DNA of 64,000 bases from Silene conica (lineage: Eukaryota; Streptophyta; Magnoliopsida; Caryophyllales; Caryophyllaceae): the NCBI GenBank assembly GCA_029255685.2, contig CM055316.2:71873237-71937236 (forward strand), in the 5' to 3' direction. A program made the translations under genes and the position numbers. Within the stretch, counting starts at the first letter, position 1. Each line of letters starts with the position of its first letter. This document shows positions 12,685-25,030 of this stretch, one piece after another. The notes below the pieces were generated by a model. That model searched no databases and had not been told where the DNA came from. It saw nothing but the letters and a program-made list of their open reading frames with translations.

Positions 12685-14104
12685 ATATTAAGCTTTTAAT
12701 ATGAATGGATATGTATGTTGTAGATAGGAAGGGAAGACTGAATTTTTGCTCTCGAGGTGGGTAATTTGAGCTCTTTTGTAACTTTACATTTGAAACCTTT
12801 TTGTTATTTTCCTTCCCTAATTGAAGCTATACAAGTATACAACTGCAAATCATGTATGCACCATTATCACTATTGATTTGAGTAATTTTGACATCAACCA
12901 GAAAAGGGTGTCCATGCTTTTCTACTGATCGAACATTTTCATTTGAAAGAGAGTTTGTTTAGCTCAGTGAACTAAGATGCGCATTTTATACTTAACGAAT
13001 ACCGTATTTCAGACTTTCAGTATCTCCAATGCAGGCATGCAGTAAGATTATACTTTTACTAGTGTGAATCGCTATAATAGACGTAACTCTGCTGGCTGAA
13101 TTAAGTATTCAAATTTTTGCAGGTTCTATGTTATTATAAGCATATAAACAGAAACTATTTGTTTTTTCAGTATGTATATTGTTTTGTGTGTGTGAGTGTT
13201 TGTAATGATTAAGTTGACCCTATTGCTCATCATATTTTGATAGCACAATTTGGCCTAGGCATTACTCACCTTTCTGCAGCCTTTTTAGATGAAATAGCAG
13301 CAGGTGATATGTTCCTGCTTATTTACACCTTATAACAACAAAAAAACTTAATGGATACGACATTACGACCCTAAATGACGCAAGTCAGACAGATTGACCT
13401 AACTAATGACCCCCAAGCTGAAATAAACTGGCTCGGACTGAGGTGCATAACAGATCTATATGTGAGTACATCTCAGACTCTTGAATGAACGATGAGACAT
13501 CATTGGAAACAACACTACACGGCTTAGAGGTTTTTAAACGATTGAACTACATTAGTTTGGACAGTGCCAGCTGCTGGAAGTTTGATGACTTCTGTGCTTC
13601 AACTGGAAGCTAGGTAAACCTTATGCATCCATTTTTCGCTAATGATGTGGAATCAACTACTAATAATGAAACGGAACTATTCTAATCTTGTGTACCCTTT
13701 TCCAGAACGAAATTTCGGGATTGAGAACCATTGAAAGCGGATTTGCCCAAAACCACGGGTCTTTATTCTATGGTGAATTCTCTTGATCTTCCTGTTTAAT
13801 TCGCTTAAACCATGAATTCTTATATGGTATCTAACTCTCTTTGTGTTCTTCTTGGCATCACTGTCTCTTTTAACGAGTTTTGTGAATCTTGAAAATCTAA
13901 CTGGGTTAATCTTCCAGCCACATCCTGCATTCAATTATTGCGTTTTAGTTGTTGCATTTCTTAACATCTATGTAATTATGTGTAGCCTTGTTTGGTTAAC
14001 ATACTAATTCGTGTCATAAACTTATCAGTGGTTGATGTATTGCTAGTGTCATATTATTATTTCATACGGAGTATTAATTTTCAAGGAGGAAGGTACGTGT
14101 TTTT
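12685..14104. other. Spacer between DUF716 gene and ARPC2
   Basis: The first few hundred bases are probably the DUF716 3' untranslated region and the last few hundred the ARPC2 3' untranslated region. An 85-codon minus-strand frame at 13677-13934 has a basic, low-complexity composition and no recognised motif; I do not call it a gene. Confidence 0.4.
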
Positions 14105-16914
14105 CTAACTTTTAAGGCATACAATACCTTTAAGTTTCTGATCATCTTCGTCTTCATTGTTATTTGGTCGATGCAAGACCTGCAGTGTACATAACAAAGT
14201 AGTTTAATTTTTCCTTGTCAAAATATATTACTCTTTTTAAATATTATGATGTCTATAGAACTTGAACCTCCCCAACACGCTAATGAGGTTTTGTGAGATG
14301 GCTACAATACTGGTGCAGTGTTGCTGGTAGGGCATGAAGTTTTTACCTTGACCAGATCTTCCAATCTCCCACGCAATTTTCTCTGAATAAATCCTTTAGT
14401 GCTCTACACAACCATTTTTATAGAACCAGATTAGAAAAGTTTTATCATCGTCTCTGTAAATATTAAGGAGCCTTCTGAAACCATACCTTTATATGTGATT
14501 TCACATAGGTGTAGAAGTTAAGCAGAATCCATACGGTCTTATCTAGTCTTTTGTCGTCAACATGGCGTGCAAAGATGTCTGCACATTAGGAATGAGTTCA
14601 GGCTTACTCTCACATTCTACATCCTTAGATTCCTTACTTCATCCTATACTGCTTTATACCCTCTTGAGTTCAATAGAATTGCAACATTTGACAAATTATG
14701 TGAGCGAAATTTTGAAAAATGTCGCAATTCCAATGCATAGAAGGGAGTATATCTTTGCACTTGTGAGTTACACAGATGAAGTGTATGCTGAGATTAGTAG
14801 GTATAAATTTTGTAAGAGGATTATACCAAAGGAGATAAACCCTCCATTTGTGCTCAAGTCTTCTATGAGCTCTCCTCTTAAATCTGGTGGAGGAATGGGC
14901 GACCAGTTGCATGGCGGTGCTTTAGCCAATGCTTCAGTTCCTCCAACTTCCACTAGCTCCTATTATCAAAGTGTAATGCAGAGTTTTTAAATTTAGTTAT
15001 ATTTCACTCCCTCCTTTCCATTTATATTGTCCGAGTTTGACTTTGATGATCTGACAATCTCAACATTGATCACTATTTTTCACAATATACAATAGGTACA
15101 ACTTTTTAAATATTTTAATATTAAAATAGTTGTTAATGTATATCAAATGTTAGAAACTTTAAACTGTTTCTCCCCATTTATCTTGACAAATTAATGGTCA
15201 AAGTTGACAACAGTCATCATCGAAGTCAAATGGGGACAATATAATTGGGATGGGGTAAGTGAAATATAACATCCAATGATGGGTGTGAACCACAAACCTG
15301 GAAGAAGGATGTAGCAATCACCACATCTGAAGTTTCTTTAAATCTCATTGGGAATACAATAGTGAGCTTGTGTGGCTGTCAATCAAATAAAATTTAAGTT
15401 TGTTAAAATTACTAAAATAGGAAAACTTGCTCAAGTAGCTGAGTGATCTAATACATCAGAATTCAAGCTACTAGGGTTATAGTAACCAGGGAGAACTAAT
15501 GATGTCATTTTTCGTTTAATTTTTCTTTAAGGAGCCACCATATCGGATTAGTTGCCAACCCATGTCATTAGTTCCACCCCTTAATGATCGATGTTATAAG
15601 TTATATGTGTACAGAATATGTACTAAAAGTTACCTGCCTGATGACAAAAAAAGGCTCTCTTGGGCGATACATAAGCTTAACTGGTTTATAAGTCCCTACT
15701 AAATCATCTTCAAAATTGAAATTGTGGAGCATCTGTTTCAGTTGAGAGCTTAATATCACAGATTCTAGGGCAGCTATCTCCTGGATTACCTTTGGTCCAT
15801 CTGTACAAGGAATACAGGGTCAGTAAATTGGTATCTGTGGAAACTGAAAAGTGGAATGACTAATTTGTTCAGTGCCCTAAGCTAAGTTACTCAACCCTAA
15901 ACCTTGAAGCTGAAACCCCATATTTTAACAAGTCGTAATGGATGACTAGTTCAGATTTGCTTACCTTTGCCTGGCGGGATATGATCAACATTCAGTCGTA
16001 GGGTGAGTTGGTATCCTTCTCTTGTTTGGTCAAGTATCTCCACCACGCTAGGGCATATTTGATTCACCTTTTCTTTAGTAAAACGACACAGTTCATGTGA
16101 CTCCGAATTTCCGGTGAGTATTGGGGTTGAGATTGATAGGTAGATATAACGAGAATCTGAAGCAAAGGACTGTCAAACAAAACCAAGGGATATCTGAGCT
16201 AATGTGTACAATGGCAAGATTTTCCTAAACAAAGTTCACAAATTAATATGCTATGATATCAAATTTGCTGAGTAATGTGGTTGATCATCAAAGGTGTTCA
16301 ATGGCGGAATCATAAGAAATTGTTGCGGTGTCATTAGATAATTCGTTACTGTGTAAGGGCTATCGATTCTCTATACCAAAAATTAGTAGAATGCAGAAAA
16401 GGTATTTATTTAATGGGCATTTTAGGTGTTGTTTTTCTTACTTTCATAATCTAGCTGTTTTTGTATTCATGATGTCGTGATGCTACCACAAAATGTGTGA
16501 ATCTGTTTACAATACTGTGTCATTAGATAATTCAAGTTGTTACCTGTACATGGTATATCACTGACCCAAATTCATATAAATGGTGATCAATCTCTGTTGG
16601 GACTTGGGCTCTGTTATGAAAGAGGTAGGGTCAGTGACTCTGGCATATAACTCCTATCTCTTGTGCAAAAATAGTTCTGCTAGGACAATAATGACGGCAT
16701 TACACCAATGCCGTCAAGGCTCCCACATAAGGCAAGGTAAAAGGAGTTGTATGTAGCAACTTTAACCTCTATGTTAGAAATGAAGTAATTTTCGCTCGGT
16801 TTATTCTTACCGGTATATCTTAAGCAGGATTTGTTGCAATGCAGGCGATGACCGTTCGAAGAGGCCGGCCTTTGATCGTTTGTCTCTGCCTCCATTCAAC
16901 CCGAAGCAAGCCAT
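14105..16914 (-). CDS. ARPC2B: Actin-related protein 2/3 complex subunit 2 (ARPC2, ARPC2B type)
   Basis: ARPC2 (p34) is the scaffold subunit of the ARP2/3 complex that nucleates branched actin filaments. I assemble nine exons: 16914-16811, 16610-16544, 16169-15965, 15800-15634, 15375-15298, 14959-14827, 14578-14487, 14403-14347 and 14179-14105. All introns are GT-AG and phases match, giving 325 residues. Landmarks in order: FERSSPALQQILLKIYR, HHLYEFGSVIYHVQ, YIYLSISTP, GYQLTLRLNVD, GTYKPVKLMYRPREPFFVIR, KLTIVFPMRFKETSDVVIAT, PPCNWSPIPPPDLRGE, RHVDDKRLDKTVWILLNFY and GFIQRKLRGRLEDLVK. These resemble the plant ARPC2B branch more than ARPC2A. The last exon, ending CLKS, is the least certain. Intron 5 is almost filled by a MITE. 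A 142-codon frame on the plus strand at 14562-14990 is only its shadow. Confidence 0.9.
14996..15270. mobile_element. MITE in ARPC2 intron 5
   Basis: An inverted-repeat element of about 275 bp with GTTATATTTCACTCCCTCC at the left and its imperfect complement at the right. Complementarity continues inward through ATTATATTGTCC and ATTTGACTT for roughly 55 bp. CTCCCTCC is typical of Stowaway-type (Tc1/mariner) MITEs. A clean target duplication is not obvious. It occupies most of the 338-bp intron between exons 5 and 6. Confidence 0.65.
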
Positions 16915-18141
16915 TTTGATTAACCTGGTGTTTTTTCTCCCTTTTCTGTTATGCCCTCGTGTGCATGCTTATATAAATTAGAGTTTCTGTTTTAATCAAG
17001 AAAATTGACATTTGAGCTAAGTGAAATAGTGGCTACTTTGAGTGTGTCTTAAGTAGCAATCATAGTAGCACACTTTTGAAGCAAACTAACCTCAATCCTC
17101 TCCCCTATCCTCTGATCCAAACAATATCCTACAGGTATCCGTATATTACACCTTCTTACCCCATACATGTTATAGTATTGACAGTAGGTTTTGAATTTGT
17201 TCAGATGAAGGATCATGATCCTTGGCTTTATGTATTTTTGGACTTGATATATTCCCTTTTCAAATATCAAGTCTTGAATATTTTTCTTAAATGATACGGA
17301 GTACTTCTTAAAAATAAACTAATTACTAAAATGGAGTTCTCGTGAAAGTTGAAACTAACGGGGTTGATTATTTTACTCAATCACACAACCATAATATTAA
17401 ATTTTGGGTTTGGTCCCAGTTATGGTATGGTCGTCGGGGTTTAATCTCACCTTAACATCCAGAAGCAACGGTGGCAGTTTCCAATGCTGGCTGGTTTTAA
17501 CCTCAATTATGATTATCGTATTTTAATGACTTACTGACAACTATTCTCATTTCTTGTTTCTATGTTCCATAGTTCTGTTTGGTGTTAGTTGGTGGAATTT
17601 ATAGAATTTTCTTCAGTTTAAAGTAATCAGAAGTTAGTTGGATAAAAAGGCAGCAGCTCTGAGGTCATCAATAGCAGATCTAATCTTAAATCTCTACATG
17701 TACTCATTACTAACAACTTTCCTCACATAGCACACAGGGTCTTTATTTATAGTAAATAAAATTAAAATAGCATCATCATAATTGTAACAGTAGAGTAAAA
17801 TAATTAATTTTCAAAAAGCTGTCAAAAGAATGTTACTGAAACAATGCATTATGCTCCTATTTTCTTCTCTTTTTAAAGCAACATAAAATAGTGTCTTGAA
17901 TACCCGTCTTTACTCTTACAAACATGATTGTAATTTGTAACAGTCGAGTAAATTAGTAAAATAATTAAATTTTATTTCTCACAATTTGATCTCGGATATA
18001 TATAAAGGAATTTTTTATGGGTTTTGGTTTATTTCTCATAATGTCGGTGTTTTACTGACAGGGTACGTGATATTTGTTAATTTTTTTATTTGGAGAATTT
18101 TTGGAATTGTGATCTGGGTTCGTTGTAAATATTATGTTAAA
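16915..18141. other. Spacer between ARPC2 and the CaaX-protein gene
   Basis: Contains the presumed ARPC2 promoter on the left and the 5' leader of the plus-strand CaaX gene on the right. Two overlapping ~70-codon frames at about 17049-17294 on opposite strands show no recognised motif. No repeat boundaries identified. Confidence 0.35.
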
Positions 18142-19718
18142 ATGGATACTAATGGTGAAAATGTGAATAATAAGCCTCTTATTAGTAGCCTGAAGCCTGA
18201 AAGAAAGGAATTTGAGGAAAGCATCTCGAGTAAAGAGGACAAGGTTGTCGAGTCACAGAGACTGTTGCGACCTAGAAATGGGGGAATCTCAAAAGATGTC
18301 TCTAAAACTAGGAGGAAAGTTCAGTGGAATGATATCAATGGAAATAAGCTTGCGGAAGTTGTTGAGTTTCAAGTAAGGTATTTATACATTTCTCTGTGTG
18401 TTACATATTGCTTTCCCTCGATTATTTTGTCTTTGAAATTCTGTTTTGTTGCAATTTTGTTGTATTAAAAATATTTCTGTTCTATGGAGCTCTTAAAGTG
18501 GTTGAATGTGGAATTTGGAATGGAACCTGGATTTTTCTGTAAGTTAATATGTTTTTGAGCTGTAATGTGATATGTGATTTGCATGTTTTGAAAGTTAAGT
18601 CAGATCATTGCTCCGGCACCTGCTAATTAGTGAATGGAACTACGTAGTAAACTTCTTTCGTTGGGCTTTTGACTTTTAGTTACTCGTTAAGAATAATTGC
18701 TTAAAGACACTTTACTAAGGGATTACTTGGGATGAGGTTAATTACTGGCTTCTGCTTGAGCAATCGATGTCAAAATTAACGGTAATTTGGAGACAGCGGT
18801 GGTCGTGGAAGTGCAGATGCAAGGAAGAAAATTCAATTATTATCGTCATTAGGGGGTAATAACTAATAATTACTGATCTAGCCATCTCCCCTTAGGTAAT
18901 GCATTATCCCGTTATGGGGGATAATAGTTAGATCCCGACCTCAGTAGCTAAGCCGGTATTTATGAGCTAGCCTGTGATATTTTGGATGTGATTCACTGCA
19001 TGCATTCGTTGAAGTCGTCTTCCTGAAATCGTAAGATGTTTCATTGTAGAAAAAAAAAATTAGATGTTCCTTTGATTCTGTAGAGTTGCAATGTCTGCAT
19101 TAAGCTGACTAAATCGGACTATTGCCTGAGTTAGTTGAGGTTTTGATTCATGTACATAGCAGCGTGACTTGGTTTAGGTTTGCCATCCCAAAGTTATCGC
19201 GATTTTCCTCCCTTATAAAGGTACTCGCAGGCTGAGTTTTTAGCCCGCGTTTTGATATTAAGAAAAAATTAGGACTTTTCGGCTTGAAGTTTATACCATA
19301 TGCTTTTCTTTGACAAATTAACTACATTAAGAACGAGTGAGTCTCTCCATTACCTCAAAAGTAATGGAGGGTCCATTACTCGTAATATACCATTATAAAA
19401 TTATTACATTCTCTTCACCTCATCAAAACACTCAATCGTTGGATCGTTCCGAAACAAAATACGGACCATTGAGAGGTAATGGAAGGAAATGGAGAGAATC
19501 AGGACCGATTAGGAATGAGTACATATACTTTTTGGAGATGTTTTTGTATAAAGGACTTTTACGCCTAACTCCGATTTGTCTGTCATTTTTCTGATTAAAC
19601 TCCACTGAAGTAAACTTGTACAGTAGAGAGTACAGACTGATGGGAGATGCTTTTGTTTTGCAGTGACGGGAGTGATAGCGATGATGATTCTGATTCTTGT
19701 TTCTGTACAATCATGTAG
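18142..19718 (+). CDS. Small acidic plant protein with C-terminal CaaX box
   Basis: Two exons, 18142-18377 and 19664-19718, give 96 residues. The N-terminal two thirds is charged (MDTNGENVNNKPLISSLKPE), followed by KTRRKVQWNDINGNKLAEVV, a block I recall from uncharacterised plant proteins. Exon 2 adds an acidic run SDGSDSDDDSDS and ends CFCTIM. The last four residues CTIM fit a CaaX prenylation signal, so membrane attachment by a farnesyl group is a reasonable inference. I use the donor at 18378 because it keeps the frame open. A better-looking donor five bases upstream (GTAAGG at 18373) would put TGA in frame immediately after the junction and lose the CaaX box. The function is unknown. The in-frame extension back to 17986 is probably leader sequence. 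Confidence 0.65.
19343..19496. mobile_element. Possible small MITE in the CaaX-gene intron
   Basis: CTCTCCATTACCTC at the left is matched by inverted GAGGTAATGG and GGAAATGGAGAG at the right, making an inverted-repeat unit of about 154 bp. Flanking target duplication is unclear, so class is unassigned. Confidence 0.4.
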
Positions 19719-20462
19719 TTTACTTAGATACAAAGACCGCCATCCTGTACATCCATATACATCTTACACAAACATGAGAGTGATACTTGTATTTGTTTGA
19801 TACTACTGAAGCTTCAAGAAATCCTCTTGCTGGTAATTATTTGTTTGATTCTCGTCATTGTCGACACGACAGTTTCTAATCTCAGGAACCTGATACATGT
19901 ATGGCTTTGCTGTGAGAAGAAGTTGCCTACCACCTTATTTGATTATTTGATACTTTTACAGTTTTAGAGTTTTGACAGTGTGTTCTTTAAATATAGAATT
20001 GCCCAAGTATTTTGACAGTGTTATCCCGGCATGTTCTCAGCAAATGTACATTGTGTTTGGCATTTTACATTATATACAAATTATGTTATTTCGACACTTC
20101 ACTTTATTTTAATCTTGCTTTACTCGACACTCATTATGACCGTATTGACACAATGACGCTTCATTTGAGCTAAATAACGGGTTTTTTTTCAGAAAATATA
20201 CGGACTAGCTCACATTATGTTCTTCAATGAATCTTCTTAAGTTTGTTTCGGGTCATGAGCTCCACAACTGTTTCTGGATTGAATATTGAGTTAAACATTT
20301 GTATCTGAAATCCTTCACAAAGTAACACATACACATCCAATTCATCAAAATAAAGACACAACTTTGGCATCTACAAAACAGACGCAAAATAAAATCACTC
20401 TGGAAAACCAGAAAAACAGGAATTATGCACACATTTCTTCCTGTTTTATTTGCATTACAGAA
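19719..20462. other. Spacer between convergent small-protein genes
   Basis: Two genes end here from opposite sides. I see 3' untranslated sequence and spacer only, with no further reading frame worth calling. Confidence 0.35.
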
Positions 20463-21430
20463 TTAGCATTTTCTGGCTTTGATGGCCTTCCATTGGGAAA
20501 GATTCTCAACTGGGTTCAAAACCGGAACAACATAGTGCCTCCTATGTCGCGCATATGTTTGTTCATCAGTACTTGTCCTCCTCAACCCCTTATCGCTAAT
20601 AAGAGGTTTAGAGGACAAGTCGCAATAATTCTCTTCATCTTCAAGATCACTGAACTCAAATTCACTTTCTTCATCCTCGTCTTCATCCTCATCTACATCC
20701 CCGTCGTTGTAATCTTGGTCACCATAGCAATTGTTGTATCTATAGTCTGCTGGGAATGACTGTTTTGCGGCGACATTCTGATGAGGGTGTTGTTGTAAAT
20801 TGGCAGCAGTGTCATAATCTGAAATTGGGTCATATGCTATGACATCTAAATTAAATCTCACTTTCTTTCTCATCCTTGATTTCTTTTCATCATTTGGCTC
20901 ATCTCTACAATCATAACCACCACAATTTTAGGTTTTCGTACTATAATAATACTCCTTATATCTCAATTCTCAACCAAAAATGACTAATAAACCTGAATAA
21001 AACGAGTAAAACAACTTATATCGAATGTAACAAACCTGAGGTCCTCATCAAAATCTTTAAGAACATCAGATTGTAGCTGCTGATACGCTTGAATCCTCTG
21101 TCAAACACACGAAAGAATACATACAACAAATAAAAATGCAGACTTTGATTTGATTAATCATATTTAACACTAACATATTTCCTCCCTTCAGGTTATGATC
21201 AATTGTTATCAATTGTTATTAAAAAGATAAACGAAATGAAATTTGCATCGAGCATTTGAGCCATTGGCAAACGTGCAAAAACAAACGATAACAATTGACT
21301 AACGTACAATCTAAAGAAAAAACAGATCGGGGTTTATCTTAACTTTGCTCTTCAACCCGAGTCTCGAACTTCGAGGACGTTTTTTCTCGTTACTACACCC
21401 ACCAAAACATGCAAATAATGTCCATCCCAT
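20463..21430 (-). CDS. Uncharacterised plant protein with KVRFNLDV motif
   Basis: Three exons, 21430-21344, 21097-21036 and 20904-20463, give 196 residues. Exon 1 encodes MGWTLFACFGGCSNEKKRPR, a cysteine-containing hydrophobic N-terminus followed by a basic stretch. Exon 2 encodes AYQQLQSDVLKDFDEDLR. Exon 3 starts with a KKSRMRKKVRFNLDVIAYDP block, runs through an acidic region (GDVDEDEDEDEESEFEFSDL) and ends KARKC. The KKVRFNLDV.AY.PI block preceded by an MG..F.CFG start is a pattern I recall from a plant-only family of unknown function. The exon 1 donor (GTTAAG at 21343) is non-optimal, so exon 1 is less certain than exon 3. No catalytic motif is seen. The acidic C-terminal half suggests a disordered protein. 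Confidence 0.65.
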
Positions 21431-23258
21431 TAATTTTGTCCTAGGAATTATTTAGTGAATATTAATGTATTATGTAATGTAAAACCTTAATTTGGATAAT
21501 TTAGGAGAATAAAGGGGTGGTGCATGTACAAATGAAGACAAAGACAAGAGTTTTGTAGTAGTTAGTAAATTAAAATGTTGGCACCATTTGTGTTTGTTTT
21601 TTGAAAATTTAAACGTTTGATGAAGATTTAGCACAACTTTATGATTTGTGAACGTTGAGACTTGTTTAAAGGTGTTTTCTTGTTTTTCTTACTTCTCATG
21701 TATTTCTTGCTTTTGTAATAATGCTTTTTGTTTTTTTGTTTGTCAATTGGCTCGGGTTTTGTGAATTTTTTAGCCAAGTAATATTGATGCTCCTTGCCTG
21801 TAAGGTGGAGTCTAACGGTTAAAACTTAGATGAAATTCTCAGGAGACTCGAGTTCAAGCCTCCTCAAGAGCAGACGTGCGCACCGAAAATAACGGCTGCG
21901 GATTTCCTTGTCACCCAAAAAAAGTTAATATTAAGAAGGGAAGATAGCAAAGTTTTATTTAAAAAAAGTCATTAGTAATCATTCATGCATGTGCCTCCAT
22001 TATACGAGAGACGACAATCTTCTCATAGCCTATAAGATCCCGTTTACATGTGACATGAACACAAACCCGACACGACCCGATCTGGTTGTCAAGTCCAGTA
22101 TTTATCCAATTGTAAAAAAATGCAATGGAAAGAAGAAAAGAAAACATCCATATCAGTATATCACCGTTGTATTTGATCTCTTATAGATTTACCTAAAACA
22201 TATTCATTCGCGTCTATTTCCGATACGTCAAAAAACCTTTTCGAGGTTTTTCCCACCATATATCTTCCTTACTAATGGCGTTTTTAGCTAACTCGTTTTT
22301 CCCTGAATTGTTTAAATCTTTATGCCTAGTCTCGTTCTAAATCTTAATGTTGTTACCGTATAAAAGATTAAGTTTACTAATATTAAAATGAACATATTAA
22401 ATATAATGTCATTTCGATAAAATCATGCACCAAATAAAATATTTTTAATGAAATCAGCTTTTGCAATTAAGTTTTTGAGATAATTGAGTTTCACTAGAAA
22501 ACTTTGAATTAAAATATTATTATAAACTGCCAAAAAATTGTTAAAGCTAGTAATGTCCATGTCTTCTTTAATTGAACCAAGTAAAGTTGGTTAATCTACT
22601 TTCGTTTAATCTTATCAATAAACATGCATAAATCTCGAGAATTCTATAATTCAAATATGGTGAAAATCGTCCAGAGCCTTTTGCTTTACTAGATCTTTAT
22701 ATCTAACTTTTTCGTGATAATTTGAGAAAATAACACATTAATGACTAATGAGGATAGCAAAAATGTCGAAAGAATCATAATTTAGCAAAAATCCTAAAGA
22801 AACAAAAGATCCCAAGTAATCACGTGCAAAACACATGGGAAGCCCATGTCACAACCAGTAGTAGAGTAGTAGTACAGTTCTACACTTCTACAGTATCACT
22901 TCACTATCACTTTCAAAACACATAGATTCCCTACACAAAATCACAGCCATCCATTAAATTAAATCTCAACCGTCCATCATCCAAAACAGAGCATCTCAAG
23001 ATTCTCAACCATCCATCCAATCCTTAAAATTCCCTAAAAATATTCCCTAAATTGTAAATCAAACCCTTAAAAAAAACCCACCTAAATTCCTCGAAAAGAT
23101 TCAATCTTTCACTAATTCCAATCTAATTTTTTCACAAAGATCTAACCTTTTTCAAAAACCCATAAAAAAAAATCCAATTTTTTCTTCAAAATTCCATCAA
23201 TTGTCTTATTTTTTGGAGATTTTAGGGTTAGGAGTGTTAAGAATTAAAAAGAAAAAAA
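21431..23258. other. Spacer and promoter region of the hnRNP gene
   Basis: No gene is seen. A possible tRNA-derived SINE lies at about 21795-21930. The last ~350 bases (from about 22900) are pyrimidine/A-rich and probably hold the promoter and leader of the RRM gene at 23259. Confidence 0.4.
21795..21930 (+). mobile_element. Possible tRNA-derived SINE
   Basis: The sequence has an A-box-like GGTGGAGTCTAACGGTT and a B-box-like GAGTTCAAGCC about 45 bp later, then a GC-richer body and a short A-run (CACCCAAAAAAAG). TAATATT occurs on both sides as a possible target duplication. The boxes deviate from consensus, so this is tentative. Confidence 0.4.
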
Positions 23259-25030
23259 ATGGATGGAGAACTAGGAAAGTTGTTTGTTGGTGGAATATCA
23301 TATGAAACAAGTGAGGATAGATTAAAAGAGTATTTTGGACAATATGGAGATGTTTTACAGGCTAATATTATGAGGGATAAAACTAGTGGTAGACCTAGAG
23401 GTTTTGGTTTTGTTCTTTTTTCTGATCCTTCTGTTATTGATTCTGTTCTTCAGGATAAACATAACTTAGATGGTAGACAGGTATTTCACTTTTTTTGTGT
23501 TTTTATTTCATTCTAAGTTGTTGATTGGAGTAATGCTTTAGTTAGTTAGTAATTCAGTAGTAGTTCTTCAAATAGGGTTCATTCTGGATCATTTGGAAAC
23601 GATCTCTTTGTGCTGCTACCAGAGGGGTTAGGGTTAGGGTTAGGCTACTGGAGCCATTGAGACATTGGGATAATGTTGTTGCTGAATTGTACAGTACTCT
23701 TTTTATGGGAGTGATTTTGATGTAAGAGGGTATGTAGCTTAGATTATATGCTAGTAATGCATTAATGTTACTACCTTTTTTGGCCAAGGTTGATTCATGG
23801 TGTTAATTAAATGTATATGCGCCGAAAGGGTATCAAATCCATCTCATATCTTAGTTTAGACATTGCCTTTTGGATTAATATTGGAGGTTTCTTCTCCTTG
23901 AAATTGAGTGTTTTTGCAACTCCCTCTGCTCTGATCATTTGTTTACCTCTTATATTCTATGAGAGGGGTATTTCTATCAAATGTAAACAAATGATCGGGA
24001 CAAAGGGATACTCAAGTATGATATTTTCTGATACTCTATGTTATAGAATATAGATGTTCTTTATGTAACCTTAGGAACACCCATGTTTTGATTCCTGTTG
24101 CTGGCTTGTATAAGATTGTGGAAACTGGCTTTATATCAGGTTGAGGCTAAGAGAGCGATGTCAAGAGAGGATCAGCAAAACACTACGAGAACTGGTGGCA
24201 GAAATGGAGGTGTCGGTGGGAACATTAGAACCAAGAAAATTTTTGTTGGGGGTTTGCCACCTTCTTTAACTGATGAAGGCTTCCGTCAATACTTTGAAGG
24301 CTTTGGTCATGTGACTGATGTAGTTATAATGTATGATCAGAATACACAGAGACCTCGTGGTTTCGGGTTTATTTCTTTTGATAGTGAAGATGCTGTAGAT
24401 AGGGTACTTGAGAATACATTCCATGACTTGGATGGTAAGCAAGTTGAGGTTAAGCGCGCTCTCCCCAAGGATGCAAATTCTGGCATGGCTAGTCGTGGTG
24501 GAAATAGTGGTGGTTATGGTTATAATAATTCTAGTGGCAATCAAAATTTGTATGATAGTAGGATGGATTCTAGTAGATACATGCAACCCCAGAACGCGGG
24601 AGCGGGATTTCCTCCTTACAGTTCTGCTTATGGAGCTGCTGGTTATGGATATGGATCTGCCAACAGTGGCATGGGCTATGGTGGGTATCCTGGATATGGG
24701 GCTGCAGCTAATGCGGCTTATGGAAACCCTAGCGTTCCTAGTCTCGGATATGGTGCTGGGCTCATGGCTGCACCAAGGAGTTTATGGAATGCCCAAGCAG
24801 CCTCTGGTTATGGAGCATCTGGATATGGAGGTGCTGGACCCATGGGTCAGTCACCAAGTGGCGTCTCTGGATATGGTAGTCAAGGTTATGGATATGGGAG
24901 CTATGGTAGAGGTAGCAATACGTCTGGTTATACTGATGCTAACAGTCTTGGAGCATATACTAATGGTGCTCTGATGGGATATGGTGGTGGTTATGGTGGT
25001 GCCCAAACTCGGCAAGTCCAGCAACAGTAA
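23259..25030 (+). CDS. hnRNP A/B-like RNA-binding protein (two RRMs, Gly/Tyr-rich tail)
   Basis: Two exons, 23259-23480 and 24140-25030, join in phase 0 to 370 residues. RRM1 (about 6-80) has RNP2 LFVGGI and RNP1 RPRGFGFVLF. RRM2 (about 105-185) has RNP2 IFVGGL and RNP1 RPRGFGFISF. The rest is low-complexity Gly/Tyr/Ser with repeated GYGS and GYGG, ending RQVQQQ. The intron falls at the end of RRM1 (LDGRQ|VEAKRAM), the usual place in this plant family. Such proteins bind pre-mRNA in the nucleus and can shuttle or form condensates through the aromatic-glycine tail. The tail here looks prion-like, which supports that by composition only. A small Stowaway-like MITE sits in the intron. The overlapping frame at 24408-24974 is a shadow. 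Confidence 0.93.
23920..24008. mobile_element. Short Stowaway-like MITE in the hnRNP intron
   Basis: CTCCCTCTGCTCTGATCATT with GTTTAC at the left is mirrored by GTAAACAAATGATCGGGACA then AAGGGA at the right, an almost perfect inverted repeat of about 27 bp around a short loop. The CTCCCTC start is Stowaway-like. The expected TA duplication is not clean. Confidence 0.6.

Noticed and set aside
13677-13934. 85-codon minus-strand ORF in the spacer downstream of the DUF716 gene
   Set aside because: Basic, low-complexity composition, no motif, no splice partners.
14562-14990. 142-codon plus-strand ORF
   Set aside because: It overlaps three minus-strand ARPC2 exons and the splice sites between them; it has no recognised motif, and the minus strand gives conserved protein.
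24266-24974. ORFs on the minus strand and in another frame over the RRM gene
   Set aside because: Shadows of the second hnRNP exon, caused by its GGT/TAT-rich repeats.
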